Of a stretch of 64,000 nucleotides of DNA, positions 55,660-64,000 are shown one piece after another. The first letter of the stretch is position 1. Every line of letters starts with the position of its first letter. The notes under the pieces were generated by a model. The model saw only the letters and a program-made list of their open reading frames with translations, was not told the DNA's origin and searched no databases. The stretch is from contig DFAM01000018.1 of assembly GCA_002365595.1 (NCBI GenBank), positions 81,253-145,252 on the forward strand, written 5' to 3'. The position numbers were made by a program, and so were the translations under genes. Source of the stretch: Acinetobacter sp. UBA3106. GTDB taxonomy: Bacteria; Pseudomonadota; Gammaproteobacteria; Pseudomonadales; Moraxellaceae.

Positions 55660-56096
55660 ATCGCATCCTCATTAGATCCAATCTAGCGATAAGACCTAAA
55701 TTTATTTATACAGATTAAAAAATACGGCGCAGACTCAAGAGACTGCTTTCATCAAAATGACATATTTATGGATTGATTCACTAGAACGTTTTTGTTGTTA
55801 AGCTGCTGCAAATTGCAAAGAAAGTTATTGAAAAGCGATAAAAATAAACTCTCGGTGAGTTATGTGATGGTTGAGTTATTAAATCTTATCAAGATGTGAG
55901 TCAATACAAGAACGCATGGATTTAATCATCAGGATTATTTGAGAATTTTAATTCTATTTAAAAAGACCCTTCTATGTAGAGTGAGCAGACCATAGAGCCT
56001 GTAGTTGTCGTGAATCAGGAGTGTAGAAAGTTTGATATTTCATGTTTTAATACAGGGGTAAAAATCATACTGAATAGTTAAATTATAGGGCAGGGA

Positions 56097-57011
56097 ATGA
56101 CACAGGATCATAAAACAGTATGGTGGGCACTGGCTTTACCGTTATTGGCCGTCTTAATCTGGTCAATGAATATTACCGTCACCCGTTATGTGGCGGACTA
56201 TATTTCTCCCGTCAGTATCAGTTTCTACCGCTGGCTGGTGGCTTTTGTGGTCTTAACTCCGTTTATGCTGAGCAAGGTCTGGCGTGAACGTCAGCTGGTC
56301 TTGGCACACTGGAAACAGCTGGCGGTACTTGGTGCTTTTGGGATGGTGCTGTACCAAGGGTTGGGCTATAGCGCCGCGCATTATACTACTGCCACCAATA
56401 TGGGCATTATCAACGCCTTTATTCCCGTGTTTACTATTTTTGTCTCCATGCTGATGCTGAAGGATATACCCAACCGTTTTGCCATTATAGGCAGCATTCT
56501 ATCTTTTGCCGGTTTGCTTTATGTGATGGCACAGGGAAATTTTGCCCGTCTGGTGCAATCTGGCGGACATCTGGGCGATGTCATGATGGTACTAGCGGTA
56601 TTTTTTTATGCATTTTATGGTGTTTTTCTTAAGAAATGGCAACTCCAGATTCCCTTGCTGATTAGCCTCTATGTACAGATTATTTTTGCCTTGCTTTACC
56701 ATTTGCCTTTTGTGGTATGGCTGGGCTTGGATGCTATTAATCCGCAGAATCTGGGTAGTGTGCTGTATGCCGGTATTTTCCCTTCCTTAATTGCTCCACT
56801 GGTCTGGATGATGGCTGTACAGATGCTCGGACCGAACCGCACCAGCATTTTTATGAACTTAATGCCAGTCTGCACTGCCGTTATTGCGAATGTGTGGTTG
56901 GGTGAAGCATGGACCATGTATCACAGCATCGGTGGTTTGATCATTTTATGGGGTATTTTATTAGCCCAGAAAAAAGATCTAACTGTCAGCGCCGCAAAAT
57001 TGAATAGCTGA
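56097..57011 (+). CDS. EamA/DMT family transporter
   Basis: A 304-residue protein with ten hydrophobic segments in two EamA repeats. The first starts AVLIWSMNITVTRYVADYISPVSISFYRWLVAF and the second HLGDVMMVLAVFFYAFYGVFLKKW. GMVLYQGLGYSAAHYTTATNMGIINAFIPVFT is the matching conserved region. Members export or import metabolites; substrate unknown. It is a single gene. Confidence 0.9.
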   Translation: MTQDHKTVWWALALPLLAVLIWSMNITVTRYVADYISPVSISFYRWLVAFVVLTPFMLSKVWRERQLVLAHWKQLAVLGAFGMVLYQGLGYSAAHYTTATNMGIINAFIPVFTIFVSMLMLKDIPNRFAIIGSILSFAGLLYVMAQGNFARLVQSGGHLGDVMMVLAVFFYAFYGVFLKKWQLQIPLLISLYVQIIFALLYHLPFVVWLGLDAINPQNLGSVLYAGIFPSLIAPLVWMMAVQMLGPNRTSIFMNLMPVCTAVIANVWLGEAWTMYHSIGGLIILWGILLAQKKDLTVSAAKLNS

Positions 57012-57267
57012 ATTAAATAAAATGTTTAAAAAATGGACAAACAAAAATATTTTTTACAGCTATTTTTTATTCAACAGGTCATTTTGCAAAGGTGTGAAAA
57101 AGATCTAAAAACGATTATTTTTTTAAAATATAATTAAAAATAGTGAGATAATTTAAATTGTTATAAAAATATGCTCACGCGTTCATAGTTTTTAAATGTA
57201 TTTTAAGATAAATAATATATTTGTATAAAGAAACGAGTTATTACATAATACTTATATCGTGAATGTT

Positions 57268-57383
57268 TAAGTTTTTCTTAACAATCTTTAAACTTTCGCA
57301 ACCAGATTTACAGACCCTCTGGATGTGATTTATGCACATCCTTTTTCATGCTCAACCGTCCCTATATGGTTGAGCTTTTTTTT
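57268..57383 (+). ncRNA. Possible small RNA with tandem terminator hairpins
   Basis: The plus strand has successive hairpins: TTAAG/CTTAA at 57268, CCAGA/TCTGG (57302-57322), GGATGTG/CACATCC followed by TTTTT (57321-57346) and GCTCAACC/GGTTGAGC followed by eight T (57350-57383). The CCAGA and GGATGTG stems share two bases and would be alternative folds. No gene ends nearby on this strand (the EamA gene ends at 57011), so a small transcript is the simplest reading. The 5' end is not defined. The region 57012-57267 is AT-rich with nothing else seen. Confidence 0.45.
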
Positions 57384-57422
57384 GCCTGAAAATTATTAGT
57401 CTGCATCACAAAAATGACCCGC

Positions 57423-57992
57423 TTAAGCGCGGATCACTTCACCTGTTTCAGCATCAATGATGCGACTCGGTTCTTGGCTAAGGCCTAAATCACCATTCAG
57501 GTAATCAATTTGAGTTGAGAAATACTGGCTGGCTTCTTGAAGGGAACGGGCAGGGTTTCCTCCAGCAGGATTAGCACTAGTGGAGACAATAAAACCATTA
57601 AAGGCATTGCAGAGTGCGACGCATAATGGATGGTTAGTAACCCGTACAGCAACTTTAGCATGGTTGCCTTTAATCCAGGCAGGAATATGATCGCCTGCGG
57701 GTAATAACCAGGTGGTTGCGCGCTCAGTGGGAGAGCGATGACTCCAGGAGTCTATCACTTTTTGACGCATTTCCGCATTTAGCGATTCCAACAGATGCTC
57801 TACTTGCGCAATTTGCGCTGCCAGTAAAATCACCCCTTTTTCAATGGGACGCTGCTTTAAACGTAAGATTTCCAGGAACGCTTGTTGGTTAAAAGGATCA
57901 CAGCCTAAGCCCCAAACTGCCTCTGTAGGGTATGCTAAAACATGTCCCTGTTTTAAACATTGAGCAGCTTCGGCAACAGAGGTGGTAATCAT
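57423..57992 (-). CDS. tsaC: Threonylcarbamoyl-AMP synthase TsaC (YrdC domain)
   Basis: A 189-residue single-domain YrdC protein. AYPTEAVWGLGCDPFNQQA is the nucleotide/threonine site start, with LKQRPIEKGVILLA and the STSANPAGGNPARS motif. It makes threonylcarbamoyl-AMP for t6A37 of tRNAs. The C-terminal Sua5 extension is absent. It lies 42 bases after dprA on the same strand. Confidence 0.94.
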   Translation of the reverse strand: MITTSVAEAAQCLKQGHVLAYPTEAVWGLGCDPFNQQAFLEILRLKQRPIEKGVILLAAQIAQVEHLLESLNAEMRQKVIDSWSHRSPTERATTWLLPAGDHIPAWIKGNHAKVAVRVTNHPLCVALCNAFNGFIVSTSANPAGGNPARSLQEASQYFSTQIDYLNGDLGLSQEPSRIIDAETGEVIRA

Positions 57993-58034
57993 CAGATTTT
58001 TCCCTTCATATTTATTAAAAGAGTATTGTGAACC

Positions 58035-59180
58035 TTATTTGCCTGGACGACAACGTAGATAAAGTCCTGCCTGCTGCATACATAGCCCAAGTAACTCCAA
58101 TTCCATCAACTGACTGGTCAGTGTAGCCACATCCAGCTTTTGTCTGAGCATGATCTCATCGATATGTTGTCCGACCCAGTCCAGCTGATTGTACAAAATA
58201 TTTAAATGCGCTGGTAACTCAGGTTGAATATCTAAAGAATTAGTTTTGCATGTCTGTTGGTTGTGCTGTTGAGCGTGCCACTGGGTCGGTAGAGCCAGAT
58301 CTTCAATGACCTGATCAGGATGATCCACTAAAATGGCACCTTCACGGATTAGCTGATGGCAGCCTTGATGGTGCTCGCTATAAATATGACCCGGAATGGC
58401 AAAAATCAATTTACCCTGTTCAGCTGCCCATTTCGCCGTGATTAAAGAACCACTTTTCAGCGCAGCTTCTGCAACAATCACCCCGAGACTTAAAGCACTG
58501 ACAATGCGGTTACGCCGTGGAAAATGTTGCTGCAAAGGTGGGGTGCCGGGTAAAAACTCGGTAATGACGGTGCCGTGATGCGTAAGAATTTGCTGGCGTA
58601 ATGGCTGGTTTTGACTGGGATAAGTCTGGTCCAACCCTGTTCCCATCACGGCAATGGTGCGGTTGTGCTGTAAAGCCCCGCGATGGGCGGCTTCATCAAT
58701 TCCTTGCGCCAAGCCGCTATTGATATAAAAACCCTTTTCACTGAGATAATAGGCAAAGTCATAGGCTACTTGACGGCCGTGATGACTCGGTTTGCGGCTA
58801 CCGACAACGGCAATTTGCGGTTGTAACAGCGCTTGCGCATCACCTTGGCCAAACAGGATCGGCGGTTTGTCAGCATAGGGCAGCAGTTGCTGCGGGTAGT
58901 GCGCATCATTTTGCAACAGCACAAAATCACTCTGTTTTTGAATCAGGTCAATACAGTGCTGAAACTTCAGCTGTGATTCAGCAAGATGAAAATCTTGCAG
59001 GCGTTGAATATGATTTTTGTAAATACCCAACTTTTGCCAAGTTTCACTCTGATCCGGCTGTGTGGCTTCAGCGAGATGGGTATAGTGCTGACTAATTTTA
59101 TAAAAGCTGGTCAGTGAGTGTTGTACCAGAAACCATAGCCGAATGTAGTCCAGCTGCAAAGAGCTTAGTGAAGTGAGCAT
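58035..59180 (-). CDS. dprA: DNA-processing protein DprA
   Basis: A 381-residue protein. The Rossmann core includes QIAVVGSRKPSHHGRQVAYDFAYYLSEKGFYINSGLAQGIDEAAHRGAL, then FPRRNRIVSALSLGVIVAEAALKSGSLITAKWAAEQG. An N-terminal helical part and a C-terminal winged-helix-like DML1 domain (about residues 320-381) are present. It loads RecA on incoming single-stranded DNA during natural transformation, a hallmark of Acinetobacter. It lies between the LysM gene and tsaC. Confidence 0.95.
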   Translation of the reverse strand: MLTSLSSLQLDYIRLWFLVQHSLTSFYKISQHYTHLAEATQPDQSETWQKLGIYKNHIQRLQDFHLAESQLKFQHCIDLIQKQSDFVLLQNDAHYPQQLLPYADKPPILFGQGDAQALLQPQIAVVGSRKPSHHGRQVAYDFAYYLSEKGFYINSGLAQGIDEAAHRGALQHNRTIAVMGTGLDQTYPSQNQPLRQQILTHHGTVITEFLPGTPPLQQHFPRRNRIVSALSLGVIVAEAALKSGSLITAKWAAEQGKLIFAIPGHIYSEHHQGCHQLIREGAILVDHPDQVIEDLALPTQWHAQQHNQQTCKTNSLDIQPELPAHLNILYNQLDWVGQHIDEIMLRQKLDVATLTSQLMELELLGLCMQQAGLYLRCRPGK

Positions 59181-59233
59181 AACGAGACCTTTTTATATGT
59201 CTTCTTATTGTTGTTTAAATTATTGTTTAAAAT

Positions 59234-59264
59234 AAATGAGGCTAAATCTCAGCCTCATTTTTAT
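59234..59264. terminator. Terminator between LysM gene and dprA
   Basis: AAATGAGGCT pairs with AGCCTCATTT around AAATCTC, with T/A runs on both sides. It lies 14 bases past the LysM gene stop on the minus strand. Confidence 0.78.
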
Positions 59265-59279
59265 ATTTTACTCTAAGGA

Positions 59280-60440
59280 TTATTCATCCATGAGTGGGGG
59301 TTGAACGCCAGCACCCACTTTAATTGGTAATTCACTATCTAGTACATAGGCATAACTTAGGTTATCAAAGCTTTTGAAAACCATGATATTACCAATGCGT
59401 TGTCCAGGGAGTTGTACGCGTTCTTTGGTTTTCGGGTCAGTAACGACTTCACCTTTCTGGTTCACCGCCAATACATGTCCGGCTTGAACACCTTGCAAAC
59501 TGCCACGGTCAATGGTTACTACACTGTGTTTTGCTGCGGTACCAATTGAACCCATCACGCGAACCACTTGGCCACCGGCAACCACATCTTCAGCATTGGT
59601 CGGGTAGAACAAGGTTGGAAGCATCGGATCATATTCAGGCAGTACACGGTCACCGCGACGCACTTCGGAATTATAAGTATCGGTTAACTCTAGGGTGGTA
59701 ATGTCATTTTCACCACGGATGGCTACGCCAGAGGCCACCTGAATCAATTCAAGACCGGCATTGTATTTTTTGCCTTTGGCATCAGTAAACATGTACGGTT
59801 CACCTTCACGGTAAACGGCATAGCGTTGGCCGACTTCCAGACCATTTCCACGTGCATAAACGGTTTGACCTTTAGCCGCAAGAACACGTTGATCCGCCGT
59901 CCCTAAAATGTATGGCGTACCAGCAACCGATTCAGGTGCCACAATGGTACTGCGCTCTAACCATTGCTTGATGTATTCCAGCGGAATGACTGGAATGGCA
60001 TTGTTTAATGATTCAATCCGAACCTGAGGTTGTAATTTGGTGCCACCGGTATAACGACGGATAATCCCTTCACAGCCATCACCTTCATCTTTACCGATGA
60101 TCGGTTTGCCATTATAAGTACACATCAGCAGGCGGTCGCCCGGGAAAATCCAGTGTGGATTTTTCACATGTTTATTGCTGGCCCAGATTTCAGGCCAACG
60201 TACCGGATTTTTTAAAAATCTTTTGGAAATATCCCATAATGTATCGCCTTTTTTTACCACATAAACTTGTGGTGCTCCGGCTTTTAATGCAGGTGGATTG
60301 ATATTGCGCGCAGGTGCTGCTTCAGCAATGTTCACCATCCCGGCCCCAACACTTACACATACGGCAAGTGCCAATAATTGTTTTTTAAACCCCAAGGCAC
60401 TAAAAGTTGGTGCGCCCTTCAAAACCTTTTTCATTATCAT
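59280..60440 (-). CDS. LysM domain envelope protein
   Basis: A 386-residue protein (or from the second ATG at 60434). The signal peptide ends near NIAEAAPA. One LysM domain is at about residues 53-105 (YVVKKGDTLWDISKRFLKNPVRWPEIWASNKHVKNPHWIFPGDRL). The rest is beta-rich with no catalytic motif. In gammaproteobacteria this LysM gene is commonly next to dprA and divergent from def, as here. A periplasmic role at peptidoglycan is likely. Confidence 0.9.
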   Translation of the reverse strand: MIMKKVLKGAPTFSALGFKKQLLALAVCVSVGAGMVNIAEAAPARNINPPALKAGAPQVYVVKKGDTLWDISKRFLKNPVRWPEIWASNKHVKNPHWIFPGDRLLMCTYNGKPIIGKDEGDGCEGIIRRYTGGTKLQPQVRIESLNNAIPVIPLEYIKQWLERSTIVAPESVAGTPYILGTADQRVLAAKGQTVYARGNGLEVGQRYAVYREGEPYMFTDAKGKKYNAGLELIQVASGVAIRGENDITTLELTDTYNSEVRRGDRVLPEYDPMLPTLFYPTNAEDVVAGGQVVRVMGSIGTAAKHSVVTIDRGSLQGVQAGHVLAVNQKGEVVTDPKTKERVQLPGQRIGNIMVFKSFDNLSYAYVLDSELPIKVGAGVQPPLMDE

Positions 60441-60553
60441 AATTCCTAAAATTATGTATGTAGTTGCGTTATAATAACGATATTACACACATTTTTTTGA
60501 TGAAGCATTCCTTCATTTTGTTTTTTGATCAATGGCATAAGTGAGGACACCGT

Positions 60554-61084
60554 ATGGCCTTATTACCTATTTTAAGTTTCCCGGATCCCCGTCTTCGTAC
60601 CATTGCTAAACCAGTCGAAGAAGTCACTGATGAAATTCGTCAGCTCGCAGCCGATATGTTTGAAACCATGTATGAAGCCCCAGGTATTGGCTTGGCTGCT
60701 ACACAGGTAGATCGTCACATTCAGCTGATTGTCATGGATTTATCTGAAAATAAAGATCAACCCATGGTATTTATTAACCCCAAAGTTACGCCATTAACTG
60801 AAGAAACTCAGCCTTATGAAGAAGGCTGTCTGTCTGTGCCTCAAATATACGACAAAGTTGAGCGTCCGTCACGCGTAAAAATAGAGGCAATTAACCTTGA
60901 AGGTCAGTCATTTGAACTGGAAGCAGACGAACTTCTCGCTGTTTGTATTCAACATGAAATGGATCACTTAAATGGCAAGTTATTTGTCGATTATTTATCG
61001 CCTTTAAAACGTCAACGTGCACGTGAAAAAGTGGAAAAAGTTACTCGTCAGCGTCAAAAAGAAAAAGTTGCAGTAAAGCGTTAA
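60554..61084 (+). CDS. def: Peptide deformylase
   Basis: A 176-residue metalloenzyme that removes formyl groups from nascent proteins. The three motifs are intact: [17 protein letters not shown] and [12 protein letters not shown], with the Cys and two His metal ligands. It is divergent from the LysM gene. fmt is not adjacent, in contrast to the order in many enterobacteria. Confidence 0.97.
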   Translation: MALLPILSFPDPRLRTIAKPVEEVTDEIRQLAADMFETMYEAPGIGLAATQVDRHIQLIVMDLSENKDQPMVFINPKVTPLTEETQPYEEGCLSVPQIYDKVERPSRVKIEAINLEGQSFELEADELLAVCIQHEMDHLNGKLFVDYLSPLKRQRAREKVEKVTRQRQKEKVAVKR

Positions 61085-61112
61085 AGGCTACATTTTCTCG
61101 ATTAAATAGTCT

Positions 61113-61142
61113 TAACAAAGCCCCATTCAGATTGGGCTTTGT
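61113..61142 (+). terminator. Terminator of def
   Basis: AACAAAGCCC pairs with GGGCTTTGTT around a ten-base loop. It lies 28 bases past def; the T run is short. Confidence 0.7.
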
Positions 61143-61176
61143 TATACTTGCATCCGACAAATTTCAGGATTTGCCT

Positions 61177-61599
61177 GTGTTATTCCGTAGTGGATTGCTG
61201 CTGTCAATTACAGCAGTGTTTTTACAGATTGCTGTATTTTTACAGCCCTTGCTACCGAAGCAATATCAGGTTGCTCCGGTCTGTGAAACCATTACGCGTG
61301 CGTTATTGCAAAAACCTGCTTCGCAGCATATTTCCACATCCACACATGCTCATCATCAGCTTCATCAAGATCATCAACAACAGTCTGCAGAACATGATCA
61401 TCATGATGCCAACCATCAATGTCAGTACTGTACTGTCTACGGGAATCTGGTCTTACCACCTGAATTAGAAATCAAAGAAGTTTTGGATCGTATTCAGGTG
61501 CGCTTAATTGCCTTCCAAAAGACTTTTAGTCATGTCTGGTTTGTTTTACAGCGACTCTTTCTCATTCCCCAAGGACGAGCTCCGCCACTATTTACATAA
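61177..61599 (+). CDS. His-rich DUF2946-like protein (copper-associated)
   Basis: 140 residues, most likely from GTG 61177 with CAGGAT as ribosome site; a longer frame from TTG 61132 would overlap the def terminator. An N-terminal hydrophobic segment (GLLLSITAVFLQIAVFLQPLL) is followed by a His-rich tract (HAHHQLHQDHQQQ, HDHHD) and a CQYC motif. This layout fits DUF2946 proteins that accompany copper receptors. The C-terminal part has a second hydrophobic stretch. It is 88 bases before the copper receptor. Confidence 0.7.
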   Translation: MLFRSGLLLSITAVFLQIAVFLQPLLPKQYQVAPVCETITRALLQKPASQHISTSTHAHHQLHQDHQQQSAEHDHHDANHQCQYCTVYGNLVLPPELEIKEVLDRIQVRLIAFQKTFSHVWFVLQRLFLIPQGRAPPLFT

Positions 61600-61687
61600 A
61601 TCCAAAGGCATTTTCGGGTCTTGACTGACTCTAGCCCTTGCGCTGCTTCAGCTGCAGCTTATATTTATGTAATAGTGAGATTGAAAA

Positions 61688-63751
61688 ATGGCTCAGCCTA
61701 AATTCTATTTACAGCCCGTTGCGGCTGCAATTTGTGTTGCCGGTTGTTCAGCCACGGTATTTGCCGAGCAGCAAACCACAACTGTTCAAACTTTAGCGCC
61801 GATTGTGGTGACTGCTCATCAGGGCAATGATGCCAACGGTTTGATTGTGCATGCCGATCCCAAACAGCCGATCCAGCCCATTCCGGCCAGTGATGGTGCT
61901 GATTATCTGCAAAGTATTATGGGATTCAGCTCGATCAAAAATGGCGGTACCAATGGCGATGTGACTTTCCGTGGCATGTTTGGTTCACGGATTAAAATTT
62001 TAGCCGACGGTACGGAAAATTTGGGCGCCTGCCCAAACCGTATGGATGCGCCGACCTCTTATATTTCGCCGGAAAGTTATGACCGTATTTCGGTGATTAA
62101 AGGGCCACAAACCGTGCAATATGCCAATACCGGTTCGGCTGCAACGGTGATCTTTGAACGTGAGCCTGAAAAACTATCTGACGATAAAAATTATCGAGGT
62201 CAAGCCAGTGTGCTGGCAGGTTCATATGGTCGCCTTGATCATAATATTGAAACCGCTGTTGGCGATGAACAAAAATATATTCGTTTAAATGCCAATCGCT
62301 CTGTTTCAGACAGCTATAAAGATGGAGATGGCAATACCGTGCCTTCAGACTGGGAACGCTGGAATGCAGATGTCGCTTTAGGCTGGACACCGGATGAAAA
62401 TACATGGGTGGAATTGACTGGCGGCAAGGCGAATGGAGAGGCAGTTTATGCTGGCCGTTCGATGGATGGCTCGCAATTTGCCCGTGAAAGTCTGGGACTT
62501 CGTGTAGAAAAGAAAAATGTCACTGATGTGATCGAGAAAATCGAAGCACAAGTGAACTATAGCTTTAATGATCATGTCATGGATAACTTTAGTTTACGTG
62601 AATTTAAACCGGACGGCATGATGAGTATGCCTATGGCTTCCAACGTAGCGCGAGAAACCTTAAACGCACGTCTGGCTGTAACTCAACAATGGGATAAATT
62701 GCAGTTAATTAGCGGTGTAGATAGCCAAAACAATGAGCACTCCACACGCGAGGGCAGTTTAATGACGCCTTATCAGGACCAAGTGCGGAACAAAGATATG
62801 AAATTCCGCTCCTATGGTGCTTTTGGTGAATTAAGCTATCAATTGAGTGAGCAAAATAAATGGGTCGGTGGGGTTCGTGTCGATCAGGTCAATGTCAAAG
62901 ATTTACGTTCTGATTCTGTAGAGGAAGGCTATAACCGCGAACTGGATAAAACCTTGCCAAGTGCATTTATTCGTTTTGAAAAGCAGCATCCTGAACATGA
63001 TGCGAAAACTTATATCGGCGTAGGATATGTCGAACGTATGCCAGATTACTGGGAGCTGTTTAGTACCGCACATGGTAATCCCGGAACCGTAAATTCATTT
63101 AATGGGATCGATACCGAAAAAACCTTGCAGCTGGATTTAGGCTATCAACATGAACATGGCGCACTGAATTCCTGGGTTTCTGCTTATGCAGGATTAATCA
63201 ATGATTATGTATTGATGAATTATCACATGCATAGCATGCCGGGCATGATGAGTCATGGCAAAACAGCGGGTGCTAAAAATGTCGATGCCACAATTGCCGG
63301 TGCTGAAGCAGGAGTAGGTTATCAATTTACCGATCGTCTACAGGCAGATGTGAGCGCCATGTATGCTTGGGGTGAAAATACCAGCGACAATACGCCGTTG
63401 CCACAAATTTCACCTTTAGAAGGACGGGTCAATCTGCGTTATATTCAGGATAAATATACATTAGGCGCATTATGGCGAGTGGTCGATCGTCAAAACCGCA
63501 TCAGTGTAGATCAGGGTAACATCGTAGGTTATGACTTGGCTGAAAGCAGCGGTTTCGCAACCTTATCTTTAAATGGTACTTATCATGTTCGTGATGGTGT
63601 GGATTTGTCTGTGGGGGTAGATAATGTATTTGATAAAAGCTATAGCGAACATTTAAACAAGGCAGGCAGTGCTGGCTTTGGTTTCGCGGCTGATGAACAA
63701 TTCAATAATATTGGTCGAAATTATTGGGCTAGGATTGGTTTAAAGTTCTAA
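61688..63751 (+). CDS. TonB-dependent copper receptor (OprC/NosA type)
   Basis: A 687-residue outer membrane receptor. Signal peptide to about residue 26, TonB box TLAPIVVTA near 35-43, a plug domain with GDVTFRGMFGSRIKILADG, NLGACPNRMDAPTSYI and SVIKGPQTVQYANTG, and a C-terminal barrel ending in FDKSYSEHLNKAG and a final Phe. A Met/His-rich loop (HMHSMPGMMSHG) near residue 515 fits copper binding. OprC and NosA load or import copper. It follows the His-rich protein gene. Confidence 0.92.
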   Translation: MAQPKFYLQPVAAAICVAGCSATVFAEQQTTTVQTLAPIVVTAHQGNDANGLIVHADPKQPIQPIPASDGADYLQSIMGFSSIKNGGTNGDVTFRGMFGSRIKILADGTENLGACPNRMDAPTSYISPESYDRISVIKGPQTVQYANTGSAATVIFEREPEKLSDDKNYRGQASVLAGSYGRLDHNIETAVGDEQKYIRLNANRSVSDSYKDGDGNTVPSDWERWNADVALGWTPDENTWVELTGGKANGEAVYAGRSMDGSQFARESLGLRVEKKNVTDVIEKIEAQVNYSFNDHVMDNFSLREFKPDGMMSMPMASNVARETLNARLAVTQQWDKLQLISGVDSQNNEHSTREGSLMTPYQDQVRNKDMKFRSYGAFGELSYQLSEQNKWVGGVRVDQVNVKDLRSDSVEEGYNRELDKTLPSAFIRFEKQHPEHDAKTYIGVGYVERMPDYWELFSTAHGNPGTVNSFNGIDTEKTLQLDLGYQHEHGALNSWVSAYAGLINDYVLMNYHMHSMPGMMSHGKTAGAKNVDATIAGAEAGVGYQFTDRLQADVSAMYAWGENTSDNTPLPQISPLEGRVNLRYIQDKYTLGALWRVVDRQNRISVDQGNIVGYDLAESSGFATLSLNGTYHVRDGVDLSVGVDNVFDKSYSEHLNKAGSAGFGFAADEQFNNIGRNYWARIGLKF

Positions 63752-63767
63752 TCTGAATGGTTTTAAG

Positions 63768-63806
63768 ACAAAAAGCAGGACAATCGTTCTGCTTTTTGTC
63801 TTTTTT
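63768..63806 (+). terminator. Terminator of the copper receptor gene
   Basis: ACAAAAAGCAG and CTGCTTTTTGT pair around a nine-base loop, and the plus strand continues into CTTTTTTA. It lies 17 bases past the stop. Confidence 0.88.
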
Positions 63807-63862
63807 ATTTAATTAATTTATTAAAAAACAATTATTTATTTACTTGTGATATTTCTAAAATA

Positions 63863-63875
63863 AATAATCATTATT
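63863..63875. promoter_or_regulatory. Fur-like AT palindrome
   Basis: AATAATCATTATT is a perfect 6-1-6 palindrome with further AT symmetry around it. It resembles the core of a Fur box, but in such AT-rich sequence chance is not excluded. Confidence 0.3.
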
Positions 63876-63966
63876 TTATTTAAATATTTTTAATATTAAA
63901 AACAGTAACTTATAAATATATTGGTTTATAAAATAAACACACGTTCCAAGAGTTTTAAAAAAGGTA

Positions 63967-63994
63967 TTGCAAGCCCCCTGAAATACTGTAGAAT
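63967..63994 (+). promoter_or_regulatory. Putative promoter at the window end
   Basis: TTGCAA (63967-63972) and TAGAAT (63989-63994) are 16 bases apart, with a GCCCCC stretch between. It points out of the window, so the gene it serves is not visible. Confidence 0.4.
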
Positions 63995-64000
63995 GCACAT

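Overview
The window is a 64 kb piece of a chromosome with the gene content and protein style of Acinetobacter (Moraxellaceae, Gammaproteobacteria). The AtpD subunit has the [10 protein letters not shown] form I associate with this genus. The base composition is moderately AT-rich, and housekeeping genes are interleaved with small operons. Species cannot be fixed from the sequence alone.

Layout. 1-7.2 kb: two tRNA-Gly(GCC) genes, bolA, a SirB2-like membrane protein, an orphan ParA, a glycine-rich lipoprotein, a LysE exporter, a DedA protein, a frameshifted DoxX gene, a decayed OB-fold remnant, and guaA followed by a cluster of hairpin repeats. 7.3-15.2 kb: a GGDEF diguanylate cyclase, pirin and OsmC, a glutathione transferase, phoBR, and a divergent TetR/SDR pair with a palindromic operator candidate.

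15.4-31.5 kb is an island that looks like organosulfur (sulfonate or sulfone type) acquisition. It holds an amidohydrolase, a porin, two SsuA/TauA-type binding proteins, three permeases, two ATPases, an MFS carrier, an SsuF-like TOBE protein and two paralogous flavin monooxygenases of the DszA/NtaA family. A sigma-54 activator without a sensor domain sits in the middle. Sigma-54 promoter sequences lie before the amidohydrolase and before one monooxygenase, so the activator probably controls both arms.

31.6-34.3 kb: a MATE exporter and a methionine-type aminotransferase. 34.5-40.2 kb: an orphan type VI secretion module made of VgrG, a 724-residue cargo effector with LysM, peptidoglycan-binding, M15-like and SleB-like segments, and a secreted protein with an LprI-like (lysozyme inhibitor) segment that is the likely immunity protein. 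The last two genes are much more AT-rich than their surroundings. This is the most interesting system in the window.

40.3-45.1 kb: a Dyp peroxidase, a LysE exporter and the zinc uptake locus zur-znuC-znuB / znuA, with a perfect Zur-type palindrome between the divergent arms. 45.2-52.5 kb: the complete ATP synthase operon atpIBEFHAGDC, with a clear sigma-70 promoter and a terminator. 52.6-57.4 kb: a small conserved protein, two related lipoproteins flanking an RcnB-like protein and a glutathione peroxidase, an EamA transporter, and a possible small RNA. 57.4-64 kb: tsaC, dprA, a LysM protein, def, and a copper-related pair (His-rich DUF2946-like protein and an OprC/NosA-type TonB receptor).
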